37,084 nucleotides of DNA, from positions 1 to 37,084 of the forward strand of contig REEM01000092.1 in NCBI GenBank assembly GCA_007695055.1, read 5' to 3'. Position 1 is the first letter of the stretch. The number at the start of each line of letters is the position of its first letter. The notes under the pieces were generated by a model. The model was not told the origin of the DNA. It saw only the letters and a program-made list of their open reading frames with translations, and searched no databases. This DNA is from Spirochaetaceae bacterium. Its GTDB lineage: Bacteria > Spirochaetota > Spirochaetia > DSM-27196 > SLAA01. Made by a program: the position numbers and the translations under genes. Shown here piece by piece: positions 8,122-17,557 of this stretch.

Positions 8122-8456
8122 GTTAAACCGAACGCGTCTAGTAAGCAGGATGACTCGATCCGAGGCGGCGGCGCGAATACTTGGAGCGCACACCGGCAGG
8201 ATGCCGGGGTAGCCGCAGAGGCGGCTTTTCGGGCACACACACGAGGTGTGGGGCCGAAAAGCGAGTCCTCCTGGGCGCGAAGCAGTCCCTCGCGTCTAGC
8301 TAGCAGGATGACTCGATCCGAGGCGGCGGCGCGAATACTTGGAGCGCACACCGGCAGGATGCCGGGGTAGCCGCAGAGGCGGCTTTTCGGGCACACACAC
8401 GAGGTGTGGGGCCGAAAAGCGAGTCCTCCTGGGCGCGAAGCAGTCCCTCGCGTCTA
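8104..8456 (+). repeat. 158-bp tandem repeat that begins inside tRNA-Arg
   Basis: Two full units (8104-8261 and 8262-8419) and a 37-bp partial third (8420-8456) share the same period. Each begins with CGAGTCCTCCTGGGCGCG, which in unit 1 is the 3' end of tRNA-Arg. Units 1 and 2 are near-identical apart from an 11-bp block just after the tRNA end and two bases nearby. Each full unit contains two hairpins: AGCCGC-AGAG-GCGGCT followed by TTT, and a longer one with GCTTTTCGG/CCGAAAAGC arms. The antisense ORFs in the track here are artefacts of the repeat. Confidence 0.9.
8211..8229 (+). terminator. Short terminator-like hairpin after the tRNAs (repeated at 8369-8387)
   Basis: The stem AGCCGC/GCGGCT with a 4-nt loop is followed directly by TTT. 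It lies about 90 bp after tRNA-Arg, and the tandem repeat supplies a second copy 158 bp later. The stem is short and the T-tract is weak. Confidence 0.4.
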
Positions 8457-8545
8457 TTTCCTCTCATAACTTCATTCAGCAGGTGCAGCACCACTCAGTT
8501 ACCAACATATATGTAGGCTATTCCCCTCACTAACACCCCATAGCC

Positions 8546-8574
8546 TTGTAGTTATAAATATTCTTCCGTAAGAT
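8546..8574 (+). promoter_or_regulatory. Candidate promoter of the ABC importer operon
   Basis: TTGTAG and TAAGAT are separated by 17 bp in an AT-rich patch about 25 bp before the start codon at 8600. A strong AAAGGAGG ribosome site sits between. I see nothing else in 8457-8545. Confidence 0.5.
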
Positions 8575-8599
8575 AGGTGAATTCCAAAGGAGGCTACGT

Positions 8600-9628
8600 G
8601 TGAATTACAATAGGTTGCGGATTACCGCATTGGTTTTGTCATTGCTACTTTTCATGGTCACTTTCCTTCCGGCCCAACAGTATGCTGAGCCGCTGTCACC
8701 GCCCGAGCGGGTAGTCGTTGGCTACGTGCCCATTATGAAGTTTGCGACCATGTACGTTGCTAATTCTCGAGGCATTTTTGAGAAGTACGGCCTTGATGTC
8801 GAGGTACAGAGCGTGCGCTCCGGTACCGAGATCATTGCCTTTTTGACCCAAGGCAGGGTCGATGTCGGAGGTATCGCGATAGTGGCCTCTACCTGGAACG
8901 CCTGGGCGCGTGGTATGGATATCAGCGTTATTGCACCAGGTGCACTTGAACCAATGGAAGGCAGTCCAACCAAGATGGTTGTGCGCACAGACCTCTATGA
9001 CTCGGGTCAGATACGGAGCGTTGCCGACCTGAGGGGACGGCGGGTAGCCATGGCTGGTGGCCCCGGAAGTGGTGGTGAGTACCTTGCGGCCAAAGCCCTT
9101 GAGCGTGGTAACCTAAGCATCCGTGACGTGCAGGCCCTGAATATCGGCAATCCCGACATCCCGGCCGCCTTTGCCGCCCGCTCCTTGGATGCAGCAATCC
9201 TCGGCTCCCCTTTCGCAGAACAAGTTCTCTCGGCTGGCACTGCGGTGGTGCTTGAGGAAGACCTCACCCCAGGGGTCATGACAGTGGCCTTTGTCGGTTC
9301 GGGAAACTTCGTGAATCAACGCCCAGAGGTCGCTCGACGCTTTGTCCTTGCGTTGATGGAAGCGGCTCAGCTTATGCAGGGAGACGAGTATCTCTCCGAC
9401 GCCAACCTGCGCGCCTATCTGCGCCATATTAACACCACCGAGGACGCGCTTCGCACCGGTGCACCGGTGATTTACGACCCAGATCAGGAGATCTCCCTCG
9501 ACGGTTTGCGCGATGTCGAACAGGTACACAGACGCAATGGCCGCACCGAGTATAGCCAGCCCTTTGACCCAGCTCAGGTAACAGACTTATCCTTTGTGCG
9601 GTGGGCTCGTTCCGCCATGGGCCGCTGA
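8600..9628 (+). CDS. ABC transporter substrate-binding protein, nitrate/sulfonate/taurine type
   Basis: This periplasmic binding protein has a Sec signal peptide (about residues 1-26, hydrophobic core ALVLSLLLFMVTFLP). The NMT1/SsuA-type fold is indicated by VVVGYVPIMKFATMYVANSRGIFEKYGL near the N-terminus (motif GIFEKYGLDVE) and by LRGRRVAMAGGPGSGGEYL later. Family members bind small organic acids, sulfonates, nitrate or pyrimidine precursors; the ligand cannot be told here. The start is GTG 8600 behind AAAGGAGG. It is the first gene of a three-gene operon with its ATPase and permease. There is no lipobox Cys, so it is probably freely periplasmic. Confidence 0.85.
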   Translation: MNYNRLRITALVLSLLLFMVTFLPAQQYAEPLSPPERVVVGYVPIMKFATMYVANSRGIFEKYGLDVEVQSVRSGTEIIAFLTQGRVDVGGIAIVASTWNAWARGMDISVIAPGALEPMEGSPTKMVVRTDLYDSGQIRSVADLRGRRVAMAGGPGSGGEYLAAKALERGNLSIRDVQALNIGNPDIPAAFAARSLDAAILGSPFAEQVLSAGTAVVLEEDLTPGVMTVAFVGSGNFVNQRPEVARRFVLALMEAAQLMQGDEYLSDANLRAYLRHINTTEDALRTGAPVIYDPDQEISLDGLRDVEQVHRRNGRTEYSQPFDPAQVTDLSFVRWARSAMGR

Positions 9629-9635
9629 CAGATAC

Positions 9636-10472
9636 ATGAGCACCGATACAGTAGACAGTCCACACAACGGAGCTGCGTCGCCAAACGGCGCAGCTCCAAA
9701 AATTCGCGCGGTGGCGGTTGGTAAAACCTTTCCGAGCTCTCACGGGCCGGTAGAAGCTCTGCACAACTTCTCACTTGATATCTATGAGGGAGAGTTTCTG
9801 TCCTTGGTCGGACCCTCGGGGTGCGGCAAGTCAACCTTTCTCCGAATCCTGGCGGGTCTCGCAGAGGAAAGTTCAGGCCAGATTTCCATACACCGTGAAG
9901 CGAAGCCCAGCCGTCCGCTTAGCAGCATGGTCTTTCAGGAGTACGCAGTCTTTCCGTGGAAAACCGTTGCAGAGAACGTTGCGTTTGGACTCCATATGCG
10001 AGGTGTCTCGCGCAGCGAACGTAGCGCCATTGCAGCTGACTGGATTGACCGCGTAGGACTGCGAAAGTTTGCCCGCCATTACCCGCATCAACTTTCTGGG
10101 GGAATGCGCCAACGCGTGGGCATAGCTCGAGCACTGGCCAACGATCCGGAAATACTCCTTATGGATGAACCACTTGGCGCACTGGATGCCCAGACTCGCA
10201 CGGTACTCCAGGAACAGCTATTGGAGTTGTGGCAGGAAGGCCGCAAAACCGTGTTGTACGTCACTCACAGCATTGAGGAAGCAGTGCTGCTGGGAGATAG
10301 GGTCGTCCTTATGACCGCACACCCGGGCACAAACAAGGCCGAGTTTGATATTCCTCTGGATAGACCACGCAGTCTCAAGACCACTGCAGAGCCTGAGTTT
10401 GCACGGCTGAGCTACGCCATTTGGGAGTCTCTGCGCGATGAGGTGCAGCGTAGCATTGAGGAGGCCGAGTAG
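9636..10472 (+). CDS. ABC transporter ATP-binding protein (SsuB/TauB type)
   Basis: This importer ATPase has Walker A GPSGCGKSTFL, signature LSGGMRQRVGIARAL, Walker B ILLMDEPLGALD and switch His in YVTHSIEEAV. The Q-loop context VFQEYAVFPWKTVAENVAFG is typical of the nitrate/sulfonate/taurine subfamily. I use ATG 9636, 7 bp after the binding-protein stop; the track's 9594 start would overlap that gene. The 278 residues include a short N-terminal tail (TVDSPHNGAASPNGAAP). It overlaps the permease start by 1 bp. Confidence 0.9.
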   Translation: MSTDTVDSPHNGAASPNGAAPKIRAVAVGKTFPSSHGPVEALHNFSLDIYEGEFLSLVGPSGCGKSTFLRILAGLAEESSGQISIHREAKPSRPLSSMVFQEYAVFPWKTVAENVAFGLHMRGVSRSERSAIAADWIDRVGLRKFARHYPHQLSGGMRQRVGIARALANDPEILLMDEPLGALDAQTRTVLQEQLLELWQEGRKTVLYVTHSIEEAVLLGDRVVLMTAHPGTNKAEFDIPLDRPRSLKTTAEPEFARLSYAIWESLRDEVQRSIEEAE

Positions 10473-11545
10473 TGAGCAGAACACAAAATGAAGATCGACA
10501 CACAGCACACAAGGCACGCCTCTTTCGCTCTCTACTCGTGTTTGCGGGACTCAACCTGGTAGTGACACTCCTTGGCTTGTGGCCCGCGTTGTGGTGGGCC
10601 ATGGCGCTGGGCAACTTTGTACTTCTGGTAATCATGGCCGAGGCCGCCGCACCACTGGTTCCTGGAACTCGCACACACCTCTACGAGCAGACACTGGCGG
10701 TCGGTTTCCCCGTCCTCCTGCTACTTGGTTGGGAGTTGTTGGTAGCCGGTGGAATACTCAGCCCTGACTGGTTCCCGCCACCAACGCGGATAGCGAGGGC
10801 GCTATGGGAGCTTTCAACCGAGCAAAACCCCTTCACCGATACATCGCTCTTTGGTAGGCCCTGGCTGCTGCCCGAACGAGTTGCCGCCGACGGCGCGGCC
10901 GGAGCTGCTGCCCTTGCGGCCGAGAGCCACCTGTTTGCAACACTCATGCGCGTCTTTCTGGGTTTCCTCATTGGGACTATTCCCGGCTTGGTGCTGGGCG
11001 TAGCTATGGGACTGAGCAGAACAATTCGCACCATGATTGACGCCACCCTATCCGCGTTCTACGTGCTACCAAAAATTGCAATCTTCCCTATCATGATGCT
11101 GGTGTTCCCCAACCCCTTTGGTGAGGGCCCCAAGATTGCGGTAGTGGCTATCTCGGCCTTCTTTCTGGTCACAATCAACACCATGGTCGGCGTTCGCGAT
11201 ATTGAGCCGGTGCTCTTAGAAGCGGGCCGCAACTACGGCGCGCGCGGCTTACGCATGTTTCGTCATGTGGTGCTTCCGGCCGCGCTTCCGGTAATATTTG
11301 GAGGGCTACGACTCGCCCTTGGTACCGCGCTTATTGTGATTATTGCCATTGAGTTTGTGCGTTCACAAACTGGGGTTGGTTTTCTCACCTTCTATTACTG
11401 GGAAATTCTGGCGCCAGAGAAGATGTACGCTGGCCTCGTTGTGGTCATGATGCTGGGGGTAGGGCTCACCGCAGGACTCACGGCCCTGGAGAGGCTCGTC
11501 ATGCCGTGGCGACGTGATGTTAAGCAGAAGAAGGGCAAGAGATAG
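10472..11545 (+). CDS. ABC transporter permease (SsuC/TauC type) with N-terminal extension
   Basis: This inner-membrane permease of the binding-protein-dependent superfamily carries the EAA-like loop EAGRNYGARGLRMFRHVVLPAALP. At 357 aa it is longer than the usual 250-280. The extra N-terminal part (about 1-90) holds two or three additional hydrophobic segments before the canonical domain. The start is GTG 10472, whose G is the last base of the ATPase stop codon. The substrate is shared with the binding protein upstream and unknown. Confidence 0.87.
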   Translation: MSRTQNEDRHTAHKARLFRSLLVFAGLNLVVTLLGLWPALWWAMALGNFVLLVIMAEAAAPLVPGTRTHLYEQTLAVGFPVLLLLGWELLVAGGILSPDWFPPPTRIARALWELSTEQNPFTDTSLFGRPWLLPERVAADGAAGAAALAAESHLFATLMRVFLGFLIGTIPGLVLGVAMGLSRTIRTMIDATLSAFYVLPKIAIFPIMMLVFPNPFGEGPKIAVVAISAFFLVTINTMVGVRDIEPVLLEAGRNYGARGLRMFRHVVLPAALPVIFGGLRLALGTALIVIIAIEFVRSQTGVGFLTFYYWEILAPEKMYAGLVVVMMLGVGLTAGLTALERLVMPWRRDVKQKKGKR

Positions 11546-11707
11546 AACACAACGAGTACAAGTGACGCCTGCAGCTACATAGGCCCATGCACTGTTGTTT
11601 TTTGTGATAGCAAAAAACTGTTATAGCATACTCATTTTTGTTGACTCCGTGTCCTATCGGGTGGACGATAGCCTATCTATCCCAACCCGTTTATGAAGGA
11701 GCAGCAC

Positions 11708-12829
11708 GTGGACATCAATGAAATAATTGTGTTTGTGATGATGTGTTTCATGGTTCTGGGAGCCGTGGACCGCATCCTTGGTAACAAATGGGGACTTGGT
11801 GAGTAGTTTGAGAACGGCTTCAACGCCCTCGGCCCACTCGCCTTGGCTATGGTCGGCGTTGTGTCACTCGCTCCGGTACTGGCGTGGATCCTGCAACCGG
11901 TGATTGTTCCGCTCTACACCGCTGTCGGGGCGGATCCGGCTATGTTTGCCACTACCTTGCTGGCAAATGACATGGGCGGTTACCCGCTTGCTATGGCCTT
12001 AGCCATAGACCCGGAGGCCGGTCTCTACGCCGGTATCATTCTGGGAGCCATGATGGGGCCAACCATCGTTTTCTCGATCCCGGTTGCGTTGGGAATAATT
12101 GAGGCCAAAGACCGGAAGTGGCTGGCCATGGGTATGTTGGCCGGTTTCATTACCATTCCTCTTGGTACGGTTGTCGGCGGTCTGGTTGCCGGTTGGAACA
12201 TTGTCTTTCTTATTCAGAACATGATCCCGGTCGCAATTGTTGCAGTGCTCATAGCGGTAGGTCTCTGGCGCATTCCGGAGAAAATGGTTAACGGTTTTCA
12301 GATCTTTGGCAAGGGCGTCATGATCATGATTACCATTGGTCTGGCCGCAGCGGTCTGGGAAGAGCTCACCGGCATCGTCGTCATTCCGGGTATGGCTCCC
12401 GTCTGGGACGGTATTGAGATTGTTGGTGCCATTGGTATTGTACTCTTAGGTGCGTTTCCTATGGTTAAGGTCGTCGTCCGCCTGGCTGAAAAGCCGCTTA
12501 AGAAAGCCGGTCGGCTTCTTGGTATGGGCGATGTAGCCGCAGCAGGTATGGTCGCCACCCTTGCCAACAATATTCCCATGTTTGCCATGATGAAAGACAT
12601 GGACAACCGCGGTAAGGTTCTCAACGCGGCCTTTGCGGTCAGTGCTGCCTTTACTTTTGGCGACCACCTTGGATTCACCGCCGGGGTTGAGCCGCAACTC
12701 ATTTTTCCCATGGTCGTTGGAAAGTTGGTAGGTGGTGCGAGTGCGGTCATGGTGGCTATGCTCATAGCACCCAAGGCCGACGCCATGCAAGTGCTACACG
12801 CCGAGCCGCCCGAAGTTCCGGTCATTTAG
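11708..12829 (+). pseudogene. eutH: Ethanolamine permease EutH, interrupted by an in-frame TAG at 11804-11806
   Basis: EutH is a multi-pass membrane protein that admits ethanolamine. From GTG 11708, behind AAGGAG, the frame reads VDINEIIVFVMMCFMVLGAVDRIL (first part VDINEIIVFVMMCF), which matches the EutH N-terminus. It meets TAG at codon 33 and then continues in the same frame with FENGFNALGPLALAMVG to 12829. EutH proteins usually have Gln here (GQFEEGF-like), so one CAG-to-TAG transition explains the stop. The rest is intact: MGGYPLAMALA, MMGPTIVFSIPVALGIIE, ATLANNIPMFAMM, GDHLGFTAG. Read through, it is 373 residues, near family length. The track ORF (11843 start) would lack the first membrane helix. 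The options are a fresh nonsense mutation, a sequencing error or amber readthrough. I see no convincing promoter in 11546-11707. Confidence 0.88.
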
Positions 12830-12861
12830 AAGGCCCCGCCGTCTGAGCGGAATAGAGCAGG

Positions 12862-12888
12862 CGGTGGGGAGTCCCCCCACCGTCTTCT
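12862..12888 (+). terminator. GC-rich hairpin terminator candidate after eutH
   Basis: A perfect 8-bp stem, CGGTGGGG/CCCCACCG, with a 5-nt loop lies about 30 bp after the eutH stop. The tail (TCTTCTC) is pyrimidine-rich but not a T-run. Confidence 0.5.
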
Positions 12889-12928
12889 CACACTCTCCCC
12901 CTTCCTTCGAGAATTCCTCTTCGCCGCG

Positions 12929-12958
12929 TTGCCCTGGTATGCTATCATATCTTAGAAT
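12929..12958 (+). promoter_or_regulatory. Candidate promoter of the crotonase-family gene
   Basis: TTGCCC and TAGAAT are separated by 18 bp about 35 bp before the GTG start at 12993. A TGGAGG ribosome site follows. Confidence 0.5.
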
Positions 12959-12992
12959 CTGAGCAGTCTTTGCTGACCCCTGGAGGCACACG

Positions 12993-13775
12993 GTGAATGT
13001 GGAGAATAGCCCGCCAGTACTTCACGAACTTGAGAACGGAACCGCAACCTTGACCCTAAATCGTCCCGAGAAACGCAATGCTCTCAGTCTTGAACTCATG
13101 CGTGCCTTTCTTGCGGAACTCAAGGTGATCCGCGACTCCACCGCGACACAGGTCGTAGTCGTTCGCGGGGCGGGCACCGTGTTTTCTTCTGGACATGACT
13201 TGAAGGAGCTGCATTCACACCGCAACAAGGAGTATCTCAAGGCAGTCTTTAGCACCTGCTCCGAGATGATGAGTGCAATAGTGTCGCTGCCCCAACCGGT
13301 GATCGCAGCGGTACACGGTGTAGCTTCGGCTGCGGGTTGCCAGCTAGTAGCCTCGTGCGACCTGGCCATAGCCACTGCGGAGGCTCGCTTTGCGGTGCCT
13401 GGCGTCAATATTGGCCTGTTCTGCTCTACACCCATGGTAGCGCTCAGCCGTGCGGTGTCTCGCAAGCATGCTATGGAGATGCTCCTCACCGGCGAACTGT
13501 ACAGTGCCGTGCATGCTGAACGCATAGGCCTGGTCAACCGTGTCGTCGCGGCATCTGAACTAGATAGAGAGGTTCACGACTTGTGCGCAAAAATTACCGC
13601 AAAGTCCAGGCGCACCATTGCAACCGGAAAGGCTGCATTCTATCGGCAACTGGAGATGGGCTACGACGAGGCCTACGATTGCACCGGCCAGATCATGGTA
13701 GAAAACATGCTCGGCCCGGAAGCCGAGGAAGGAATTGGCGCCTTCCTGGAAAAGCGCCCCCCGGTGTGGCCCTGA
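12993..13775 (+). CDS. Enoyl-CoA hydratase/isomerase (crotonase) family protein
   Basis: This 260-residue crotonase-fold protein probably acts on a CoA thioester. Oxyanion-hole segments are recognisable in FSSGHDLKEL and in VHGVASAAGCQLVASCDLA. FSSGHDLKEL is typical of the ECHDC3-like branch. In the second catalytic region (FAVPGVNIGLFCST) I do not see the usual catalytic Glu, so classic hydratase activity is doubtful; by-eye alignment only. The start is GTG 12993 behind TGGAGG. It stands alone between eutH and the convergent ABC permease gene. Confidence 0.85.
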   Translation: MNVENSPPVLHELENGTATLTLNRPEKRNALSLELMRAFLAELKVIRDSTATQVVVVRGAGTVFSSGHDLKELHSHRNKEYLKAVFSTCSEMMSAIVSLPQPVIAAVHGVASAAGCQLVASCDLAIATAEARFAVPGVNIGLFCSTPMVALSRAVSRKHAMEMLLTGELYSAVHAERIGLVNRVVAASELDREVHDLCAKITAKSRRTIATGKAAFYRQLEMGYDEAYDCTGQIMVENMLGPEAEEGIGAFLEKRPPVWP

Positions 13776-13776
13776 C

Positions 13777-13798
13777 AGACCAAGTTATCCCTTGGTCT
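13777..13798. terminator. Possible bidirectional terminator between convergent genes
   Basis: AGACCAA and TTGGTCT form a 7-bp stem spanning the 9-bp gap between the convergent stops at 13775 and 13785. It lacks a long T-tract. Confidence 0.35.
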
Positions 13799-14834
13799 TC
13801 GATAGCCCAAATGTAAATGCCAACGCCGCAACCAGCACTACGCCCTTCACGAAGTCCTGCACGTAATATGGCATGTTCATCATGGAAAGGCCGTTCAGTA
13901 GCATACTAATGAAGATAGCCCCGACAATGGTGCCAAAGGGATTCGGACGTCGAACACCCAGTACCGCAAAGCCGATCAAGGCAGACCCAATTGCATCCAA
14001 TAGCAGTGTGCCGCCGGAGCTAACATCTCCCCGTCCCACCCGCGCAGCCAAGACAATTCCGCCTAATGCGGCTATGGTGCCGGATAGTATGTAAGCCATC
14101 ATGCGATAAGTGTTAACCTTCGCCCCGACAAGGCGAGCGGCCTGCGAGTTGCTTCCAATCGCGTAAAAAACTCGTCCCCAACGGGTCAAGGAGAGAATTA
14201 CAAACACCAGGATCGCCACAATGAGCATAATGGCAACCGCAGTCGGTACAATCCCAAAAAGACGCCCCTGACCCAGAAACAAGAAGTAGTCCCTAAAACG
14301 GCCGGGGGCTACTACGCCACCAGCCAGCACCGCACCACGTCCTATCGAGCGACCACCGGAAGGAATGAGTTGAACACCTTGAACCAGGAACATCATTCCC
14401 AAGGTCGCAAGGAGATCTGGAATTTTAACGCGTACAATCAGAAAGCCGTTGATAGCGCCTATACCGGCCCCCAACATGAGGCATACAAGAATCGCCACAG
14501 TACCACTCGCGTCCAGAACAACCATGACGTAGGCCGAGATCATGACCGACAACGCGGCAACGGATCCAATGCTGAGATCAAGTCCGTCAATGACCAAAGG
14601 AAAAGTAACTCCCAGAGCTAGGATTCCATAGACTGTAGCTCCAAGCAAGATCGAAAAGAGATTGGCTGGACGCCAGAAGACTGGGTTCCACCATCCAAAA
14701 AACAAGAACAGGGTCGCCATAACAATGAGAAAGCCATAGCGAATTGCAAAGCGCTTAAAGCGCTCAGAATTTGGCCGCCTCCGAGCCTGATCTACACTAC
14801 CGGTCGGTACTTCCGGAACCGTACTCGAACTCAT
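13785..14834 (-). CDS. ABC sugar transporter permease, ribose (RbsC) type
   Basis: This inner-membrane permease of the ribose/xylose/AI-2 family has 349 residues and about 8-10 hydrophobic segments. Family features include FPLVIDGLDLSIGSVAALS and GALIGFAVLGVRRPNPFGT-like text (here SALIGFAVLGVRRPNPFGT). It is the last gene of the mtnK-mtnA cluster. The ATG overlaps the ATPase stop by 4 bp. From the neighbours, the likely cargo is a 5-deoxy or 5-methylthio pentose or related nucleoside rather than ribose. That is inference from context only. Confidence 0.88.
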   Translation of the reverse strand: MSSSTVPEVPTGSVDQARRRPNSERFKRFAIRYGFLIVMATLFLFFGWWNPVFWRPANLFSILLGATVYGILALGVTFPLVIDGLDLSIGSVAALSVMISAYVMVVLDASGTVAILVCLMLGAGIGAINGFLIVRVKIPDLLATLGMMFLVQGVQLIPSGGRSIGRGAVLAGGVVAPGRFRDYFLFLGQGRLFGIVPTAVAIMLIVAILVFVILSLTRWGRVFYAIGSNSQAARLVGAKVNTYRMMAYILSGTIAALGGIVLAARVGRGDVSSGGTLLLDAIGSALIGFAVLGVRRPNPFGTIVGAIFISMLLNGLSMMNMPYYVQDFVKGVVLVAALAFTFGLSKTKG

Positions 14835-16393
14835 ACTGCCGACTCCTCTCTTTCTTGTATTTCTTTCTCCTGCGCAACAAGCTGCAACAGTTTATCCCGA
14901 TCAATGTCTTCATACTCCTGCTCGCCTATGATCGCACCGTTGTTCATCACGACGATCCGGTCGGCGACCTCAATCAGTTCATCAAGATCGGTGGCAATGA
15001 TGATTGCAGATTTATCGCCAATGCTTGTTCGCAGGTACTCGCCAATATCATGGCGGGAACGGATATCAACTCCCTGAAAGGGTTCATCAAGAATTACAAG
15101 GTTATACTTCTCAAGAAGCCAACGAGCCACCACAACTTTCTGTTGATTCCCGCCGGAAAGACTGTCCATCTCGGCCTCTGGCCCCTCGCACTTAATGCCC
15201 ATGGCGCCAATCATTTCCCGACATCGCTTGATCTCGGAGTTCACATCCATTATTCCAAGGCGATCAAAGACTCGGAGGAAAGGCAAGGTCATGTTCTGAC
15301 GTATGTTGAACAGCGGGACTACCGCGTTCTCAGCGCGATCCTCCGGCACATAAAAAATTCCGGCCCGAATAGCCTCGCTCATGTTTCGAGGGTGGATCAC
15401 CTTGCCTGCCATTCGGATTTCTCCCGACATCGCCTGAGTAATACCAAAGAGCACCTGTGCCAGTTCGGTCTTCCCTGCCCCTATCAGACCGGTGAGTCCA
15501 AGTATCTCGCCCTTTCGCACCTTAAGATTCACAGGCGGGGCGCCCTCAGCAACCACGACATCCCGCAGCTCCACCTGAGTATTCGTGTCGTCTATACCTC
15601 TTTCTCGATCCGCCAAAAAGCTGTGCTTTGGGATTTCTCCAACCATGGCGGTAACCATGTCCTTGACCTGGAATGGCCGTTGGAGAGTCTTTGCCAGCTT
15701 GCCATCTCGGATAACTATAACTCTATCAGCGATTCGTCCGATCTCATGCAGTCGGTGAGAGACGTACAGGATAGAGACACCAAGTTGCTTGAGGCGATCA
15801 AGCATTGCAAAGAGCCGCTCGGATTCTTTATCGGACAAGGAGGAGGTTGGCTCGTCCAAGATAAGCAGGCGTGGCTTAATTGCCAGCGCGCGTGCTATTG
15901 CTATCATCTGACGTTCGGACTGCGGGAGTTGATCCACAGGGGTATCCAGATCAATCTCTAAGCCCATGGTTGCTGCCACCTCCCTGGCTTCAATCCTCAG
16001 CGCCTCTTTTTTGTAGAACAAAGGCAGTCCAGGATTAAGCAACTTTGCCAGGGTCAGGTTCTCGTAAACGGTCATTGAAGGTACCACACCCTCGTTAATG
16101 ATCTGATGTACGGTGGCAATTCCGTTGTCGTAGGCCGCCTTTGGGGTATGGAACTGAACCTCCTTTCCTTCTACCAGAATCTGTCCTTCATACTCGGCGT
16201 GATAGCCGCAAATGATCTTGATCAGGGTCGATTTACCGGCGCCATTTGCGCCGACCATCGCAAGCAACTCGCCGGGCTTGAACTCTACCGAGACACCGTC
16301 AAGAGCCCGTGTTACCCCAAAACTCTTCCCTATATCACGTACTTCAAAGAGAATCTTTGCGTCCGACACATCTTGCTCCTTCACTGCCGTCAT
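14831..16393 (-). CDS. ABC sugar transporter ATP-binding protein, two ABC domains (RbsA type)
   Basis: Two fused ATPase domains energise the ribose-type importer. Domain 1 has Walker [13 protein letters not shown], a divergent signature [15 protein letters not shown] and Walker [13 protein letters not shown]. Domain 2 has a degenerate Walker [13 protein letters not shown], signature [15 protein letters not shown] and Walker [13 protein letters not shown]. This asymmetry is normal for the RbsA/XylG family. Length is 520 aa. It overlaps mtnA upstream and the permease downstream by 4 bp each (ATGA), so mtnA and the transporter are tightly coupled. Confidence 0.92.
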   Translation of the reverse strand: MTAVKEQDVSDAKILFEVRDIGKSFGVTRALDGVSVEFKPGELLAMVGANGAGKSTLIKIICGYHAEYEGQILVEGKEVQFHTPKAAYDNGIATVHQIINEGVVPSMTVYENLTLAKLLNPGLPLFYKKEALRIEAREVAATMGLEIDLDTPVDQLPQSERQMIAIARALAIKPRLLILDEPTSSLSDKESERLFAMLDRLKQLGVSILYVSHRLHEIGRIADRVIVIRDGKLAKTLQRPFQVKDMVTAMVGEIPKHSFLADRERGIDDTNTQVELRDVVVAEGAPPVNLKVRKGEILGLTGLIGAGKTELAQVLFGITQAMSGEIRMAGKVIHPRNMSEAIRAGIFYVPEDRAENAVVPLFNIRQNMTLPFLRVFDRLGIMDVNSEIKRCREMIGAMGIKCEGPEAEMDSLSGGNQQKVVVARWLLEKYNLVILDEPFQGVDIRSRHDIGEYLRTSIGDKSAIIIATDLDELIEVADRIVVMNNGAIIGEQEYEDIDRDKLLQLVAQEKEIQEREESAV

Positions 16394-17442
16394 TCACCAA
16401 AGATCTTGTGAAGATTCTCTTGATAAGGCGCTCGAATAAGCCCTCTGTCGGTGATGATTCCAGCCACCAGCTCGTGTGGAGTCACGTCAAAGGCGGGGTT
16501 CCGAACCTTAATGCCCTCGGGAGCGGTCCTTCGCTGTCCGAAATGCGTTACCTCATCCTCACCTCGCTCCTCAATAAAGATCTCCTTTCCGGTTGGAGTA
16601 GAGAGGTCTACAGTAGACGCCGGGCAAGCAACATACACCGGAATCTTGAAGTACGCGGCCAGAACCGCCACACCCAGTGTTCCAATTTTGTTAGCGACAT
16701 CGCCGTTAGCGGCAACGCGATCGGTACCAACAATGACCATATCTATCAAGCCTTGTTGCATCACAAAGGCTGCCATGTTGTCCGTGATCGTGGTCACATC
16801 GACCCCGGCGTGCAAGAGTTCCCAGGCGGTAAGCCGTGAACCCTGCAGCAAAGGACGGCTTTCATCTGAGTACACGCGGAAGGAAACGCCACGTTCTTGA
16901 GCAAGGTACATTGGCGCGGTTGCAGTCCCGTACTCGGATGTTGCCAGTCGGCCCGCATTACAGTGAGTCAGAAGACCCATGCCATCCTTAATCAGCTCAA
17001 CCCCGTGTTCACCGATCTTCCTGCACAGCTCGATGTCCTCTGCGTGGATCTCCTCCGCAGTCTTGGTCAGGCACTCGAGGAGCTCGGCGCCGCTCTGGCC
17101 ACCTGAGGTCTCAACACTTTTCACCGTACGTTTGAGTGCCCAACTCAAGTTCACCGCAGTCGGCCGGGAGCTGTCCAGATACGCGGCTTTCTCCTGCAGT
17201 TCCGCGAGAAAAGCCTCGCGATTCAGGTGGCTTTTGTCTTGCATCGCCACCACAAGTCCGTAGGCTCCTGCAACGCCAATCGCCGGAGCTCCGCGAACCT
17301 TCAACTGCTTAATTGAGTCCCAGACCTGCTCAACGCTCATCTGCTCCTCCACCTTCACTGCAATTGGCAGCAGAGTTTGGTCAAGCAGGTAGAGTTTTCC
17401 ATCCTTCCATGTGATGCTTTTCACTTGCTTATGATCTAGCAT
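16390..17442 (-). CDS. mtnA: 5-methylthioribose-1-phosphate isomerase (possible 5-deoxyribose-1-phosphate isomerase)
   Basis: MtnA converts the aldose 1-phosphate to the ketose 5-methylthioribulose-1-phosphate, and can act on the 5-deoxy analogue. The eIF2B-related fold is seen in [16 protein letters not shown], the active-site Cys in [17 protein letters not shown] and the catalytic Asp in [19 protein letters not shown]. Length is 350 aa, as expected. It lies between the ribose-type binding protein and ATPase, and in the same strand run as mtnK and a class II aldolase. None of the usual methionine-salvage genes (mtnB, C, D) is nearby, which favours the DHAP shunt over methionine salvage. Confidence 0.93.
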   Translation of the reverse strand: MLDHKQVKSITWKDGKLYLLDQTLLPIAVKVEEQMSVEQVWDSIKQLKVRGAPAIGVAGAYGLVVAMQDKSHLNREAFLAELQEKAAYLDSSRPTAVNLSWALKRTVKSVETSGGQSGAELLECLTKTAEEIHAEDIELCRKIGEHGVELIKDGMGLLTHCNAGRLATSEYGTATAPMYLAQERGVSFRVYSDESRPLLQGSRLTAWELLHAGVDVTTITDNMAAFVMQQGLIDMVIVGTDRVAANGDVANKIGTLGVAVLAAYFKIPVYVACPASTVDLSTPTGKEIFIEERGEDEVTHFGQRRTAPEGIKVRNPAFDVTPHELVAGIITDRGLIRAPYQENLHKIFGE

Positions 17443-17557
17443 TGTAGTTCTCCCTCTATTTGGACGGGGACAAGCTTCTTCGTTTGCGCATAGCGTTGGT
17501 TAAGCTGCCGTCAATGCTACCGTGCCCCGAGCGGTCGCGGTGCACGTCTCTTGGAAT

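Noticed and set aside
8104-8456. CRISPR array
   Set aside because: The units are 158 bp and contiguous, without short repeats separated by unique spacers, and no cas genes are present.
8052-8494. Antisense ORFs over tRNA-Arg and the repeat (114 and 64 aa)
   Set aside because: They are read from the complement of tRNA-Arg and the tandem repeat. The ORF text is repeated because the DNA is repeated, and the TRTSDLRLRRPLLYPAEL ending is the known artefact of a reverse-read tRNA.
11597-11618. Hairpin GTTTTTTG/CAAAAAAC upstream of eutH as a terminator
   Set aside because: The stem is nearly all A-T and would be weak; there is no GC stem before a T-run.
10472-11843. TAG as a generally reassigned codon
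   Set aside because: TAG is the natural stop of several intact genes here (pyrD, the ABC ATPase at 10470, the outer-membrane-like gene), so the eutH amber is a local event.
14771-15961. Plus-strand 396-aa ORF
   Set aside because: It is long but lies antisense to an intact two-domain ABC ATPase and shows no family motif.
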